In this document: positions 52,655 through 63,429 of the stretch, piece after piece
Layout: each line of letters begins with the position of its first letter
How positions within the stretch are numbered: position 1 is the first letter of the stretch
NCBI GenBank assembly: GCA_022606425.2
Contig: JAHDVF020001047.1
Location: 1-64,000 of the forward strand
DNA from: Lepidostoma basale
Taxonomy: Eukaryota > Arthropoda > Insecta > Trichoptera > Lepidostomatidae
Length of the DNA: 64,000 nucleotides
Direction: 5' to 3'
Program-made: the position numbers and the translations under genes
Notes under the pieces: model-generated
The model's database searches: none
The model's input: only the letters and a program-made list of their open reading frames with translations
Told to the model about the DNA's origin: nothing

Positions 52655-53975
52655 GTTTTTTTGTGATAGATGAAATTAATATAAATCAAAATAAAAAAGT
52701 CGAAATCCGGATGTCCTCAAGAAAGAGAACAAAAGTATTTTGAATACAAGAGAGCGAGAGTGGAATACTTCATATGCGCATGCCCGCGAACGTTTCTGAA
52801 TTCTTTAAAATTTTATTCTAATTATTGTTGTATTGACTAAATGACATTTGACATTTAAAAAAATGTCTTAATGCGAGTTAATGAACAATGTTGCATAGTT
52901 CTGTATTAAACACACAAGACACAAATATAAAAATAAATAACTGAAAATTGAAAAAAATCACGTTAGATTAATTGTCATTGAATGCACAAGTATATAATTG
53001 AAATTCATGAAAAATCATGTAAGATATTCACTTTAACACTGCATCTTATTCATCTGCACTATGTATGTGTTTAAGTACAGTCCATTTATGATTTAAAACG
53101 TTATTTCAATATGTTTTGTCGATGAATAAAACAATCAATGCGCGCGCAATTGTGATACATGTAATACGTGGAATATCGAAACACAGCGAAAAGAATTTTA
53201 AATTAACGCCACGCTACAATGCAAGTGATTTTCACATGCTCAAACACAGAATTCAAAATCAACGCCATCTATGGTAAACAAACATAATTATGAATTATTC
53301 TCAGAAGGTCAATTATTCATGAACTTCCCAGAACGTTTTAACATTCACCTACCGGGTCCAATTGTGAATCTGAACCATATAGGGACCCACTCTAATACAC
53401 ACACAAAATTTAATCAAAATTGGTCCAGCTGTTTATGAGGAGTTCAGAAGAATTATATATTAAAAAATTAAAAAATAGTCAGACTTCACAGTTCATTATT
53501 CGGATTGCCAACCTACCAATCAAGTTGAGAAAATATCTTTATTATGTTTTAAAGGATCTCGTATCAAGTGTATAAGCTATACCTACTAAGCAAGAACTCA
53601 CCACCCATTGGCAAAAGCCAACTACATATTTATATATTATACAATAACATGATCACTATCTTAGCTTTTACGGATAAGTTTATGTTTGCTACGATACGAA
53701 ATATGATTTATTGTGTGAAATACGAGTATTAATCAGCTCAAACACAATTTGTACTTAATATTTGAACATCAAAACAGATTGAATTTTCACAAATATTTTC
53801 TCATCAATCATATAATTGAAACTAATCCACTTTAGAATATTCAAATACAGCTGTGAAATACGACCGCTTAGTTGGAATATGATATTAGATTTATTTACTT
53901 TGAAAATGAATATTTATCCAAAATAAACCTTACTTATCTCTATTTTTATAATCTATGAATACCATATACCTACCT
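52655..53975. other. AT-rich DNA, nothing recognised
   Basis: The longest stretch here without a recognisable repeat. No splice-bounded coding frame was seen on either strand, though an upstream host exon could hide in it. Confidence 0.4.
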
Positions 53976-53981
53976 ACCAGC

Positions 53982-54206
53982 CAGTGGCGGTACTACCATA
54001 GAAGCCCAGAAGCTCGGCTTGCGTAAGAGATTTTGAATCAAAACCGCATAAACCAACAACCTACCAAATTACCTTCCAACAATGTTCCCATCTTACGTAA
54101 AAGAAATAGGCACAAGAGCTGAACCTCTGTAAGCCAGAAGAGGTTTTAATTCAAACTTTTGCTACGCAAGCCGGGCTTTTGGGCTTCTATGGCAGTACCG
54201 CCACTG
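53982..54206. mobile_element. MITE, hAT-type, 46-bp terminal inverted repeats
   Basis: Starts CAGTGGCGGTACTACCATAG and ends with its inverted partner. Flanks CTACCAGC (53974-53981) and CTACCAGT (54207-54214) match 7 of 8. Total 225 bp, non-coding. Confidence 0.82.
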
Positions 54207-54210
54207 CTAC

Positions 54211-54683
54211 CAGTGCTCCGCAATCTTTTCTCACCTATGGCACACCAGTTCTTCCTAGAATTCCGCGGCACACTAAAAGCTAAAATTCGGTCTGGATATG
54301 GGTGTCAATCACCTCAGGAGACGTTTTTTTTAGCTCACCGGCGACTTCCGGCTAGTAGAAATCAGCAGCGAAGATTTTTTTGCTCTCGAAGATCGAAGGA
54401 CCTAATTTTCATGAATTCTACTGGCCCGAAGTCGCTGTAAAGTTAAAAAATTGAGGTCGCCAGCAACTTTCAACGAGTAGAAATCTGCGGCGACCAATTT
54501 TTCACGAATGACCTATAATAAACACTAGAAAAGTCACCAATGTCTCCTGAACTATTTACGAAAGTGTCGACTCTTTCGTTATTCGAGTTCTGACTGTAAC
54601 TAAATATTTTTTTCATTATGCATTTGGTCGCGGCACACCTGCATCCGGCTCACGGCACACCAGTGTGCCCCGGCACACCATAT
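54211..54683. mobile_element. hAT1 second copy, inverted and truncated
   Basis: Starts CAGTGCTCCGCAATC and carries the same inner blocks (GGCGACTTCCGGCTAGTAGA, GGTGTGCC repeats) in reverse order to 6794-7700. It lacks the far terminus and the nested R, which shows the empty site of that R. Confidence 0.8.
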
Positions 54684-54707
54684 ACGATTGATTTCTAATA
54701 ATATCTT

Positions 54708-54812
54708 TAGTTGTTTGTAACACCCGATGATGTCAGCATCGGTTGGCGAACTGCTGTCGCGGCACTCCCAAAAAGTGAACAAAAACTGCGATATCATAAT
54801 AGTGTTATGAAT
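54708..54812 (+). mobile_element. Penelope-like P3 fragment
   Basis: TTTGTAACACCCGATGATG, GGTTGGCGAACTGCTGTC, CGGCACTCCCAAAAAGTG; matches 60380-60470. Confidence 0.55.
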
Positions 54813-55082
54813 GTTAACAGTTAATAATGTTGAAGAATCTTTGTGTTTCGGCCTAAACAATGTACTATACTCAACAAATATAATATAAATAAGAACAGTT
54901 TTCAAATATACTTTTACTAATTAAAAGAGATCGTAAACATCAAGATTTAGATGGAATTGAAACTGGTCGGCAGCAAAGCGTGAAAAGAGATTAATTTAAT
55001 TAAAAACGTATAAAACAGGGTAAAGTTTGTGATTAATAAATAATTGCTAATAAAATAAAATAAAACATTGTGCAAACACCAT

Positions 55083-55370
55083 ATAAACACATTTTGAATA
55101 TATACAAATACTTGTAGACAAATACTGGATTAAACCCATTGCGGATTAGTCATTTTTATAATAATAGATGGCGCTAGTGTAGATTTAACAAAATATGTGA
55201 AGTGTTCCTCAACATAGTAGCATATCATTCAAAAATTTGTCAGACGTGGGGGGCGTAAGAAGCTTAACCTAACCAATGACAGGTCATAAGTCCTGTAAAC
55301 GCCTCGACCATCATATTCTCTTTCCAAAAAAACCGTTTGCATCTTCGTCTCTATTGAGATCAATTAACCA
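55083..55370 (+). mobile_element. Retroposon R with inverted head
   Basis: Same head inversion and body variant (GTGTTCCTCAACATAGTAGC) as 26868-27232; ends CTCTATTGAGATCAATTAA. Confidence 0.8.
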
Positions 55371-55589
55371 TATAAAAATAAACTGGCGATAAACAAAGAT
55401 TACATATGTGGGTTGTTATATTGAATCCTCGGAAAGGAAATCGGAAGTAACTCGTATCTCCGGCAGAGGTTGAAAAAATGCGAAAAAAAACGATTTTCAA
55501 AGCTTTACTTTAATGCATAAATTTATTAAATAGTTATACATAAATTTACAATAAAAAATAAAGGGAGCAGGCGAACTTGGGTCTCACAA

Positions 55590-55690
55590 AACAAACAACC
55601 TCTGAGGTGATACAGTTTAGCAAAGGTATTTCTCTATCTACCGGCATAAACATGGTTTTGAATCGTTGGAGATAAAACACCTATATATAA
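55590..55690 (-). mobile_element. Family B-like remnant
   Basis: Complement encodes PVDREIPLLNCITSE. Confidence 0.5.
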
Positions 55691-55769
55691 ATAGCATACT
55701 ACATCATTCAGCATTTACGAATTTTGAATACAGGAGTAAGAAAAGAGTACCCAACCTTAAGTCTCGTAA

Positions 55770-55915
55770 GTTATTACGAATGAAAACGTCTGTTTTATAG
55801 AAGTCTAAAGTTAGTTTCTAAAGCAGCATCAATGTTGAAATGTCTTAGAAAGTCTTAGGGGGTGAAAACAATGCATTAGAAAGGCGAAACATGGCATTAC
55901 AAGAAACAATAAATT
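55770..55915. mobile_element. Penelope-like P4 fragment
   Basis: ACGAATGAAAACGTCTGTTTT, later GCATTAGAAAGGCGAAACATGG and AAGAAACAATAAAT. Confidence 0.5.
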
Positions 55916-55930
55916 ACTGTCTCGCCTTAT

Positions 55931-56127
55931 CCCGAATCGGGTGGTGGTCTAGGGGATAGAACGCTTGGCTCCTGATCCAGGGGACATGGGTTCAAGCCTG
56001 GACACGACCAGATTCCTTCTTCATAATAATGAGCTATTTTCTGCTCACATTGAAGATTGTAAAATAAATTCTAATATCATTGATTAAAATCCTTGGTCTT
56101 TTTATTTAAAAAAAAAAAAAAAAAAAA
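55931..56127 (+). mobile_element. SINE2, full length with poly-A tail
   Basis: tRNA-like head CGGGTGGTGGTCTAGGGGAT, CTCCTGATCCAGGGGAC, B box GGGTTCAAGCC; body to AAAATCCTTGGTC; poly-A of about 20 at 56107-56127. The best copy of this SINE. Confidence 0.88.
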
Positions 56128-56194
56128 CTAGCATTATTATAATATGTGTACTTATTAAATACCCAAATACCCAACAAACTAAAGAAGACCTTTT

Positions 56195-56465
56195 TTTAAG
56201 ATAATCACATGATTTTACTGAAATCTCGTGATGGAAGTTCATTTTAAATAATAATTAATTAAAACAATGTTTTTTAACTATATCTACTTTTGTCTTTATT
56301 TCGACGGCGACCGGTTTCGCCAGGCTCGCTGGCATCGAAAGACTGATCAATCGGATCAAGGGTCGACAGAGCAGTCTGTCGATGCCAGCGAGCCTGGCGA
56401 AACCGGTCTCGGTTGAAATAAAGACAAAAATGGGAGTAGTTAAAAAACATCGTTTTATTTCATTT
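56195..56465. mobile_element. Penelope-like palindrome, family P1, third copy
   Basis: Left-only flank AAGATAATCACATGATTTTA. Arms around GGCGACCGGTTTCGCCAGG and CCTGGCGAAACCGGTC, with a short centre holding TGATCAATCGGATCA. More diverged than the other two. Confidence 0.6.
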
Positions 56466-56840
56466 ATATTAATGAAGCACTGTTTGGGACCATAAGCATA
56501 TGCTAGTGGAAAGCAAAGTCAGGATCTATAAACCATGCATCAGGCCCATAATGACTTACGATAACGAAGCAAGAACAGACACTACTAGAGCAGTAGAAAT
56601 GAAAACATTGCGATATATCCTAGGATATCCTTAGAGATAGGATACCTCATGAAGAGATTCACAGAATATGCAATATTGATGATATTTTGAGCTGGAGTAG
56701 GCAGAGAAGTGGAATCTGGAGGGAGTACGTCGAGAGGATGGACCCAGCGAAGGAGCGATTTCACCCACAAGATTTCAGAGGGTCGTCAACTACCTAGACG
56801 ACCGCCAAAGAGATGGAGAGAAAGCAGGACTTTTTTTTAT
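56466..56840 (+). mobile_element. RTE-like family C, diverged
   Basis: Plus codons RIYKPCIRPIMTYDNEARTD, AVEMKTLRYILGYP and a PRRPPKRWRESR end; shifts and stops. Confidence 0.65.
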
Positions 56841-56933
56841 CACAAGATTAAAATTATTCTAAAACAATTGGAAGAGGTAAGACCCTTTCTCTTCAACACA
56901 TAAAATTCTTCTTTACCAACAACGACAACAACA

Positions 56934-57460
56934 AACCATCACGCCGTTTCCCCGTAGGGGTAGGCAGAGAGAATGGACCGCCACACTACTCTATCCTGGC
57001 ACACCTCTCCAGCTTCCACCACATTCATACAGCGAGTCATACACGCACGTTGATTCTTCTGACTTCTAACATGACCAACCTTTAAAATTTGATTAATTTG
57101 ATCATGCCATTTTTTCCTCGGTCTGCCTCGACTCCGAATTCCATTTACATCATTAACGTATACTTTCTTAACCATTCTTTCTCCATTCATGCGCTCCAAT
57201 TGTCCGAACCAACGCAGCGATCCTTTCATAATTCTGTTCATAATACCTTCTTCCGCTCTACACTCCTTTCTTATATCAGTATTTGAGTTCCTGTCATGTA
57301 TTAATTTGGTCATGCTATGTTTTCCTCGGTTTTCCTCGACTCCGTACTCCATTTACATCATTAACGTATACTTTCTCCAACCATGCGATCCTTTCATAAT
57401 TTTGTTCATAATACCTTCTTCCGCACTACATTCCTTTCTTATATCAGCATTTCTACTTTA
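56934..57460 (-). mobile_element. RTE-A with internal tandem duplication
   Basis: Minus frame 57352-56939 is open to YPYGETA. Hairpin CCCCTACGGGG (sense, 56960-56950). A second partial copy of the KKVYVNDVNG to RKECxA segment lies at 57300-57460. Confidence 0.8.
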
Positions 57461-57479
57461 CCATTTACATGAAAAAGAA

Positions 57480-58083
57480 TAAGTTTAAATACTTTCTGAA
57501 CGATTCGAATTTCTATGCGTTCGTGCTGCAGCAAGAGAACCTCACAGAGGAGATGAGTCAAGACAGAAATGTTTGAAGTCTTCATACAAAGTGGACCGAC
57601 CTGAAATAATAGGAAAAGGCAAAGGAAAAGAGAGAACATTTTGCTGTTCCTTATTTACGTTGTTTTAAGATTAATTAATGGCGATAAAATGATTACAGGG
57701 TATTCCAATGACAAAACTAAAGGGTGAATTTTTTTAGCATCCCTAAAAGAACAATGCAATTTGTGGGGTTGACCCTACACCTTCTTTATTTTCTGAGCGG
57801 TTCTCGCACATTTTTAATCAAAAATTCCTTTGTTCCTTTCCATAGAAAAGCAATCACGGTTCCAACAATGGGGCACGTTGATAAATGTGTCTTAATTAGT
57901 GGAGTACGTGTGCATGCTGGAGATTTTTCTTCAGGTTTTTTTACTGCATACCCATTTCAAAACCAAATTTAATTGTTTTAGCACAGAGGTTCTACTTCTC
58001 CAATAATCACGCTAGCTTGAATTAATTTGTAATTACACATTCGTTAATTTAATTATTTTAAAATGGAAATTTCTTTGTAGGGC
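57480..58083. other. Unassigned DNA with a possible Tc1-like end
   Basis: TTACAGGGTATTCCAATGAC at 57695 resembles a Tc1/mariner terminus. The right partner is not seen. An 82-codon plus frame at 57724 is probably part of it. Confidence 0.35.
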
Positions 58084-58084
58084 T

Positions 58085-58935
58085 TCACTAAAAGAACATT
58101 TTCAAATCAAATCAAATCAGTTTATTAACTCAAAAGACATTACAAACAGGAAAATGTTTAAGGCATCTTTTAAGGTGTTAGGCCACTCTAGGATTTTCTA
58201 AAAATCGTTTTTTGTTTTTGATATGATATTTTTTTTATATAGCATAGTTAATTTTTTATGAACAATTTTCTGGCGATTTTTCTGCGAATTTTTCATGTTT
58301 TGACTTTGGAAGTGCGTCATTCACCCAAAAATCAATATTTAAAAAATATCCTACGTACTTTTTTAGCTGTTGTTAAGTACAATACAAAAAAAAAATTGTA
58401 ACTCGACATAATTTAAAATTTACAGAAACTGTTGGTGCGGCCGTGGACCCTATAAAAATATAGAGGTCTTCTGAGGAACGCTGCACAGCCGCCATTTTTA
58501 AATAAATTATTCTCTAAAAAATACGTTTTACAGTCAATAATATGTAAAACAAACTCTTATCTTTGAAAGCTCGATTTATTATATGTTTTTCCTGAAAAAA
58601 AACCCCTATTTTATTCGGTCTCTAGAGTGGCCTAACCCCTTAAGTACAGGTAAAATATTATAAAAATACAACAAAGCACCAGACAAGATACTTTCTAAAG
58701 TAAAGAGTATTTGTCCCCTGAACGTACCTTCACTAATATGAAAGACGTCGATCTCCGAGGAGACCGCGTTCAGCAGACTAATTGCTCTTCCCACCGGTGT
58801 CACCAGAGGCAGATTGGTTCTGGTGGCCGGTTGGTAAAACAATCTGTGCTGTCGCTGTCGGAGAAATCTATCAGGGACAAAAAGACCAACACCCTCTAGC
58901 ACGGCCGAGTTCTCGAAATATCCCCCGAGTAATTT
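58085..58935 (-). mobile_element. CR1/Jockey-like family B split by PB2
   Basis: Tail as (AATCA)n at 58105-58122. The minus frame covers VPDRFLRQRQHRLFYQPATR, TNLPLVTPVGRAISLLNAV and SEIDVFHISEGTFRG. At 58930 it fuses to RTE-A codons. Confidence 0.85.
58174..58639. mobile_element. piggyBac-like nonautonomous element PB2 with TTAA duplication
   Basis: TTAA at 58170-58173 and 58640-58643. Ends GGTGTTAGGCCACTCTAG and, inverted, GGGGTTAGGCCACTCTAG. 466 bp, AT-rich, no ORF. Confidence 0.85.
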
Positions 58936-59010
58936 GGTCATGCCATGTTTGCTTCGAATCCGTACTCCATTTACATCATTAACGTATACTTTCTTAACCA
59001 TTCTTTTCAT
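58933..59010 (-). mobile_element. RTE-A sliver fused to family B
   Basis: Codons KRMVKKVYVNDVNGVRIRS continue in frame into GGYFENSAVLEG of family B. Confidence 0.7.
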
Positions 59011-59011
59011 T

Positions 59012-59940
59012 TTGATTAACTTAAGGGGTTAGGGGCAGTCAGAGGTATAAAATAACAAGTATTTTAATTTTTTTCTGTCAGTAATTTAATTTGTTTAATA
59101 AAACCAACAATATTAAATTATTATATTATGTTTTAACTTGATTTGACCTAAATTTGAAAAAAAAATTATATATGAAGTTATCACTATATTTGTTGGACCC
59201 TGTTCCATAATGCGGTGACCATTATAACATCTTACAGGTTCATCTAAAATCATTCAAATGAAAAAATATATAAATCTCTAAGATCAAAGCTTTTTCCTTA
59301 AATATGCCCGCATTACATACAACATTAACCATTTGCTCTCCCATCTTATATCCCAGCTGTAGTGTAATCCTTTATTAATTGTATTGAATATATTTCTTCT
59401 ATTATCTTATCGTCCTCTCTACTAACGTAGAGTATAGGCATGCAGGATACAATTTTTTTAGTTAATTTTGTTTTGTTTCGCCGAAAAGGTATAACTTCTT
59501 ACGTGCGTACATAAGTATACTCACGATTGAGTCTATTCTGAAAAAAAATTACTTCAATAGTCACGTACGTCGCAGGACCTATGCTTTCCCACCCCACTTT
59601 TTATTATTAAAGGACTCCCCCCAAGCTAACCGGGAAGTGAGTATTAAATTAAGCTTTTTTATTGACAGCATTTCCATTATTCTGTGAAAGCTCCTTAATT
59701 AATTCTTATTCGACGATACTTAGATCTGAGCCTTTTGAATATCCTGGTAATTAAGGGATTGGGGAAAATACAAAAATAAATTTTCCGTTGTATTAATCAC
59801 GCTATTGAGAATTTTCCCTGCGTTTGTGTACTGTGTTCCAGTTGAATAAATTGTATTTCAATGAGAGATTATTAATTTATAAATAGTTGGAAAAACTCGT
59901 AAACCTTACATATTTATTCATAATCAGTAAAAATTCTTCT
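59012..59940. other. AT-rich DNA, nothing firmly recognised
   Basis: TTAAGGGGTTAGGGGCAG at 59021 resembles a piggyBac-type end, without a partner. Confidence 0.35.
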
Positions 59941-59944
59941 AATT

Positions 59945-60215
59945 AACTAACCATCACGCCATTTCCCCGGAGGGGTAGGCAGAGAGGATGGATCGCCACG
60001 CTGGTCTGTCCTGGCATACCTCTCGAGATTCCTCTACATCCATACATCGTACCATGCACGCACGTCGATTGTTCCGACTTCGAATGTGGCCGCCTTTTAG
60101 TAATTGATTAATTTGGTCATACCATGTTTTCCTCGGTCGTCCTCGGCTTCTTTTCCCACTCACGCTGCTTGTGTACAACTTTTTAACCATTCTACTCTCA
60201 TCCATTCGTTCTAAT
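59945..60215 (-). mobile_element. RTE-A 3' end, UCCG loop
   Basis: Tail (CTAA)n. Hairpin CCCCTCCGGGG (sense 59975-59965). Minus frame 60205-59954 is open: RSRGRPRKTWYDQINQLLKG to YPSGEMA. Confidence 0.82.
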
Positions 60216-60224
60216 TAATTCAAT

Positions 60225-60500
60225 AAAATTTAAATAGTCTATTGTTTCGGCTGAATCACTATGATATTTCAATATTATTTACTGTTAAAATTTATAATAT
60301 AATACTGTTATGATATCACAATTTTTATAATTAACTGTTTCGTCAACCGATATTGGCATCATCATACAAGTTGTTTGTAACACCTGATGATGCCAACATC
60401 GATTGGTGAAATAGCTGTCGCGACACTCCAAAATGTGAATAATAAAAATTGTTATATCATAACAGTGTTATATATTTGAACGGTTAATTCTATTTTAATA
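60225..60500 (+). mobile_element. Penelope-like P3 foldback with the most intact hammerhead-like core
   Basis: Arms around TTTCGTCAACCGATATTGGC and its inverted partner. CTGATGA at 60384-60390, stem CCAA/TTGG, GAAA at 60408-60411, then a TAGCTG palindrome-like loop and TC. Outer arms TGTTATGATAT / ATATCATAACA also pair. Confidence 0.6.
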
Positions 60501-60504
60501 AGAA

Positions 60505-60750
60505 AATCGTTGTTAGTAGGATTCCATATTTAAATAATCCTTTTATTTTCTTCAAGTGCCTTTTAGGAGTTTTTAATGAATTGAAATACACTGAAAATTA
60601 TTATGCTAAATAAAAAGCAAAGAGATGGTTTAAGTGATCACATACAAAAATATTTATTAAAACACTCTTATTATCGCCTTATAATTCACTTCCTTATAAT
60701 TGAAAACTAGGAAATTTATGAAAATTGTCGATAAAGAGAGAAAGAGGATA
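60505..60750. other. AT-rich DNA, nothing recognised
   Basis: No feature supported. Confidence 0.4.
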
Positions 60751-60754
60751 TTGA

Positions 60755-60870
60755 GAGTAAGGCCTTACCATAAACACAAAGTAGAATATATGATAAGGCC
60801 CTTCCAAAACGAAACATGTTATTAAATATATTAAACCTAAACATTACGTTTTTTTATTAATATTAAACAT
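60755..60870 (+). mobile_element. Possible Penelope-like fragment (P6)
   Basis: TGATAAGGCCCTTCC then ACGAAACATGTTATTAAAT, the same GATAA...GAAACATG layout as P4. Confidence 0.4.
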
Positions 60871-60944
60871 TCATCACAGAGAATTTTTCTTTTAAATTGT
60901 AAGTATATTTTGTTTAAACCCCCTCGTTATTTAAGTTTTGTCAG

Positions 60945-61440
60945 GTTTCAGCAGCTCGCTTCCTCAATATTCATACATCGTGTCATGCACGCGCGTCGAT
61001 TTCTCCGACTCCTCCTCGCGTGGCCGACATTCAATATTTTATTTATTTAATCCTTCCACGTTTTCATCGGTCTTTCTGTATTTCTAGTTCCATTTACATC
61101 GTTAATATATACTTTTTTTACCGTATTTCTACATTCATTCATTCGATATGTCCAAACCATCCAAATGATCCTTTCATTATTTCGTACGTAACACTTTCAT
61201 TCGTACCATATTCACTTCTTATATTTTCATTCGACACTCTATCATACACAGAGTATCTACTCAATCGTCTAAGTGATCTCATTTCTACTGCATTTATTCT
61301 ACTTCCATCCTCTTTTTGTTAGTTCCATTCTTCGCTTCCATACATCATACACAGATTTCTGCACATTCGTCTAAGAGACCTTATTTCTACTGCATTGATT
61401 CTTTTTTCATCCTTCTTTTTCCAGTTCTTCACTTCTATAT
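60945..61440 (-). mobile_element. RTE-A without its 3' tail, partly duplicated
   Basis: CATACATCGTGTCATGCACGC through to the ENIRRECGANDGV-equivalent block; a second short copy of the LRRMCG / WNWQKKDES region lies at 61329-61440. Confidence 0.75.
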
Positions 61441-61484
61441 GCTTGTTTTAATGTTTTTTTTTTAATATTAAAACACTTTATGTA

Positions 61485-61680
61485 CAACATTTTGAATGTA
61501 TACAAATACTTGTAGCCGAATACTGGATTTAACCCATTGCGGGTTATCATTTCAAGGATATAAAATTATATCATAAAGCGTGCGCTTAACCCAACCAATG
61601 ACAGGTCATAAATCCTGTAAACACCTCGACTACCAGATTCTGTTCCAAATTTGCATCTTCGTCTCTATTGAGGTACAATT
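61485..61680 (+). mobile_element. Retroposon R, short copy with inverted head and perfect 13-bp target duplication
   Basis: AACACTTTATGTA at 61472-61484 and 61681-61693. 61485-61553 is the head, inverted and running into the ATCCTTGAA junction. The rest is the 3' end in plus orientation. Confidence 0.88.
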
Positions 61681-61706
61681 AACACTTTATGTAGTTTTAA
61701 TATACT

Positions 61707-62285
61707 GTCGGGGTTAAATGCATAACCCAGATAAGCATATTTCATGAGGAAATATATGACACGAATAAACCGAAAAACGCCGACTCAGGACCTACTTATC
61801 GAATTTGATGACTCGAGGGCCTAGATTCATTCAGGTTTGGTCACTAGGTCAGGGCATCGTAGATGACGAAAGCAAAGCAAATAAAAGCAGTACTTCCGAT
61901 CACCCAATACGTCAGTCAACTCTAAACATCAGTTATTCTAACGACTTCTAACAGACACGAGTCTACGTTAATAAGTCTACGCCACGAGGGATCTCGGACG
62001 CCCTCCCCCGCGCCGAGCTACGAAGCCACGTCAGCCAGTATCACGATCTCTAATCGACGCGAGTCTACACTACCAAGTCTTCGTACGAGAAACCTCCGAC
62101 CTTTCTCCCGAGTACACAACTGTCTACACGGCTACGTCACGAAACCTTCGACGACTCTTCGCTCCAGCCAACTGACGCTACCGCCCAGCGAGCCATCATC
62201 CTCTACGGCCCATCACCCAAAATACCATTGTTCTAGAAACAGTAAATAAATAATACATATTTTTAATAAAATTATAACAACTTCC
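61707..62285. mobile_element. Candidate LTR
   Basis: Starts TGTCGGGGTTAAATGC. It has an AATAAAAGCAG TATA-like stretch at 61879, a GC-rich centre with two related CGAGTCTACR segments (61958, 62062), and AATAAATAATAC polyadenylation-like sequence near 62247. No matching target duplication was found, so the right edge is uncertain. Confidence 0.45.
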
Positions 62286-62289
62286 ATAA

Positions 62290-62760
62290 CACCGTGCTTG
62301 AGATATTTTATTTTTGCTATTCTAATGCCATACAAAGCATTTCGTCAAATTTTCTGCGAAACTCAGAGAGAAAGTCCAAATAAACAGTGTGACGTATATC
62401 GTTTATTGTTTGAAGTGGAATTATTAATATTCCGTCAGTATGAAAGACATTTTGTAGTAACGACTAGAGTTTATATGAGGTGAAAAAACCCGTCGGTTCA
62501 TTTATACTGGGATTAAATATATTTTTATTGTAGCTGTTCACTGAATAAAAGATTCGTTTAAAAATCTAATGTAGAATATAAAGAAAAGGTCAAAGTTTCT
62601 ATTATTTTATTCCAGTGAATAGAATCTATATGTAGGTGATACCCCCCTCTTGTGGGGCCTAAAATAATTTAGGGCGGAAGGGGAGTAGCACCCTTGGGGT
62701 GATGAAGGATGTTGAAAAAAACATCAAAGATAATTTTATAGATCATTCCAAAATAATTCG
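62290..62760. other. Unassigned DNA
   Basis: TACCCCCCTCTTGTGGGG and AGTAGCACCCTTGGGG blocks at 62641-62700 look repeat-derived, but no partner was seen. Confidence 0.35.
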
Positions 62761-62761
62761 T

Positions 62762-63320
62762 CTATTTATTTTATTTATTTTTATTTATTGATCATTTACC
62801 AAGTACATGGTTTTAATACCTCCCAACTGGGGTAACCCGTTCTAGGGAGGCATTCCTAGTACTCTATATAATTTCGATATATAATATAATTTACAAATTT
62901 AGGGAGCAGTTAAGGGAAGCAACACATATCCTAAAGTGTATAACTTAAAATTAATTGACTTATATATTATATAACACTATTTAAACACTATATTGTCTTA
63001 TATAACACTATTTACTTATTTTTAAAAATTATACTACATTCAAGCCGTCCTTTTTTTAATGTCTCCGTAGTTACATGTTTTTTGTAATTGTGCATTGTCA
63101 TTTTTTGTGGGTCGTTTATCGTTTTGTTAATTATGTTATAGAGTTTGGGTCCAAGATAGTAGAAATGTCTTTGCGCATAAGAAGTTTTAGTTTTTGGTAC
63201 AAAATGGTTATGTTTGTTGCGTGTGTTGTACGTTTGTTGTGCTTTTAAGTGTCTGTCGGTGTCCTTGTGGTAGTGCACGACTAAATTTCTTATATATAGT
63301 TGTATTATGTCCGGTACTTG
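62762..63320 (-). mobile_element. CR1/Jockey-like LINE family J, 3' end
   Basis: Minus frame 63278-63012: QQTYNTRNKHNHFVPKTKTS, HFYYLGPKLYNIINKTIND and a basic end. This is the typical last segment of Jockey/CR1-type ORF2. A 3' UTR and a TTATTTA-rich tail follow at 62762-62795. Confidence 0.7.
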
Positions 63321-63339
63321 AAATTCATCGTATAGTTGG

Positions 63340-63425
63340 TCTTTATTACTTATTTAATTACTTATTTTTATTTTACACAAATTAGACATTACAAACGCAC
63401 AAAATTAGACGACTCATTTGGGTTC
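63340..63425 (-). repeat. LINE 3' UTR-like fragment
   Basis: Shares TTAGACGACTCATTT and a TTATTTA-rich start with 22962-23075. Confidence 0.5.
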
Positions 63426-63429
63426 AAAA

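Noticed and set aside
57724..57972. An 82-codon frame that looks protein-like
   Set aside because: It starts just inside a Tc1-like terminus and shows no recognisable domain; more likely part of a DNA element.
61707..62285. A firm solo LTR call
   Set aside because: The TG start and promoter-like content fit, but no target duplication or clear CA end was found, so it is kept only as a candidate.
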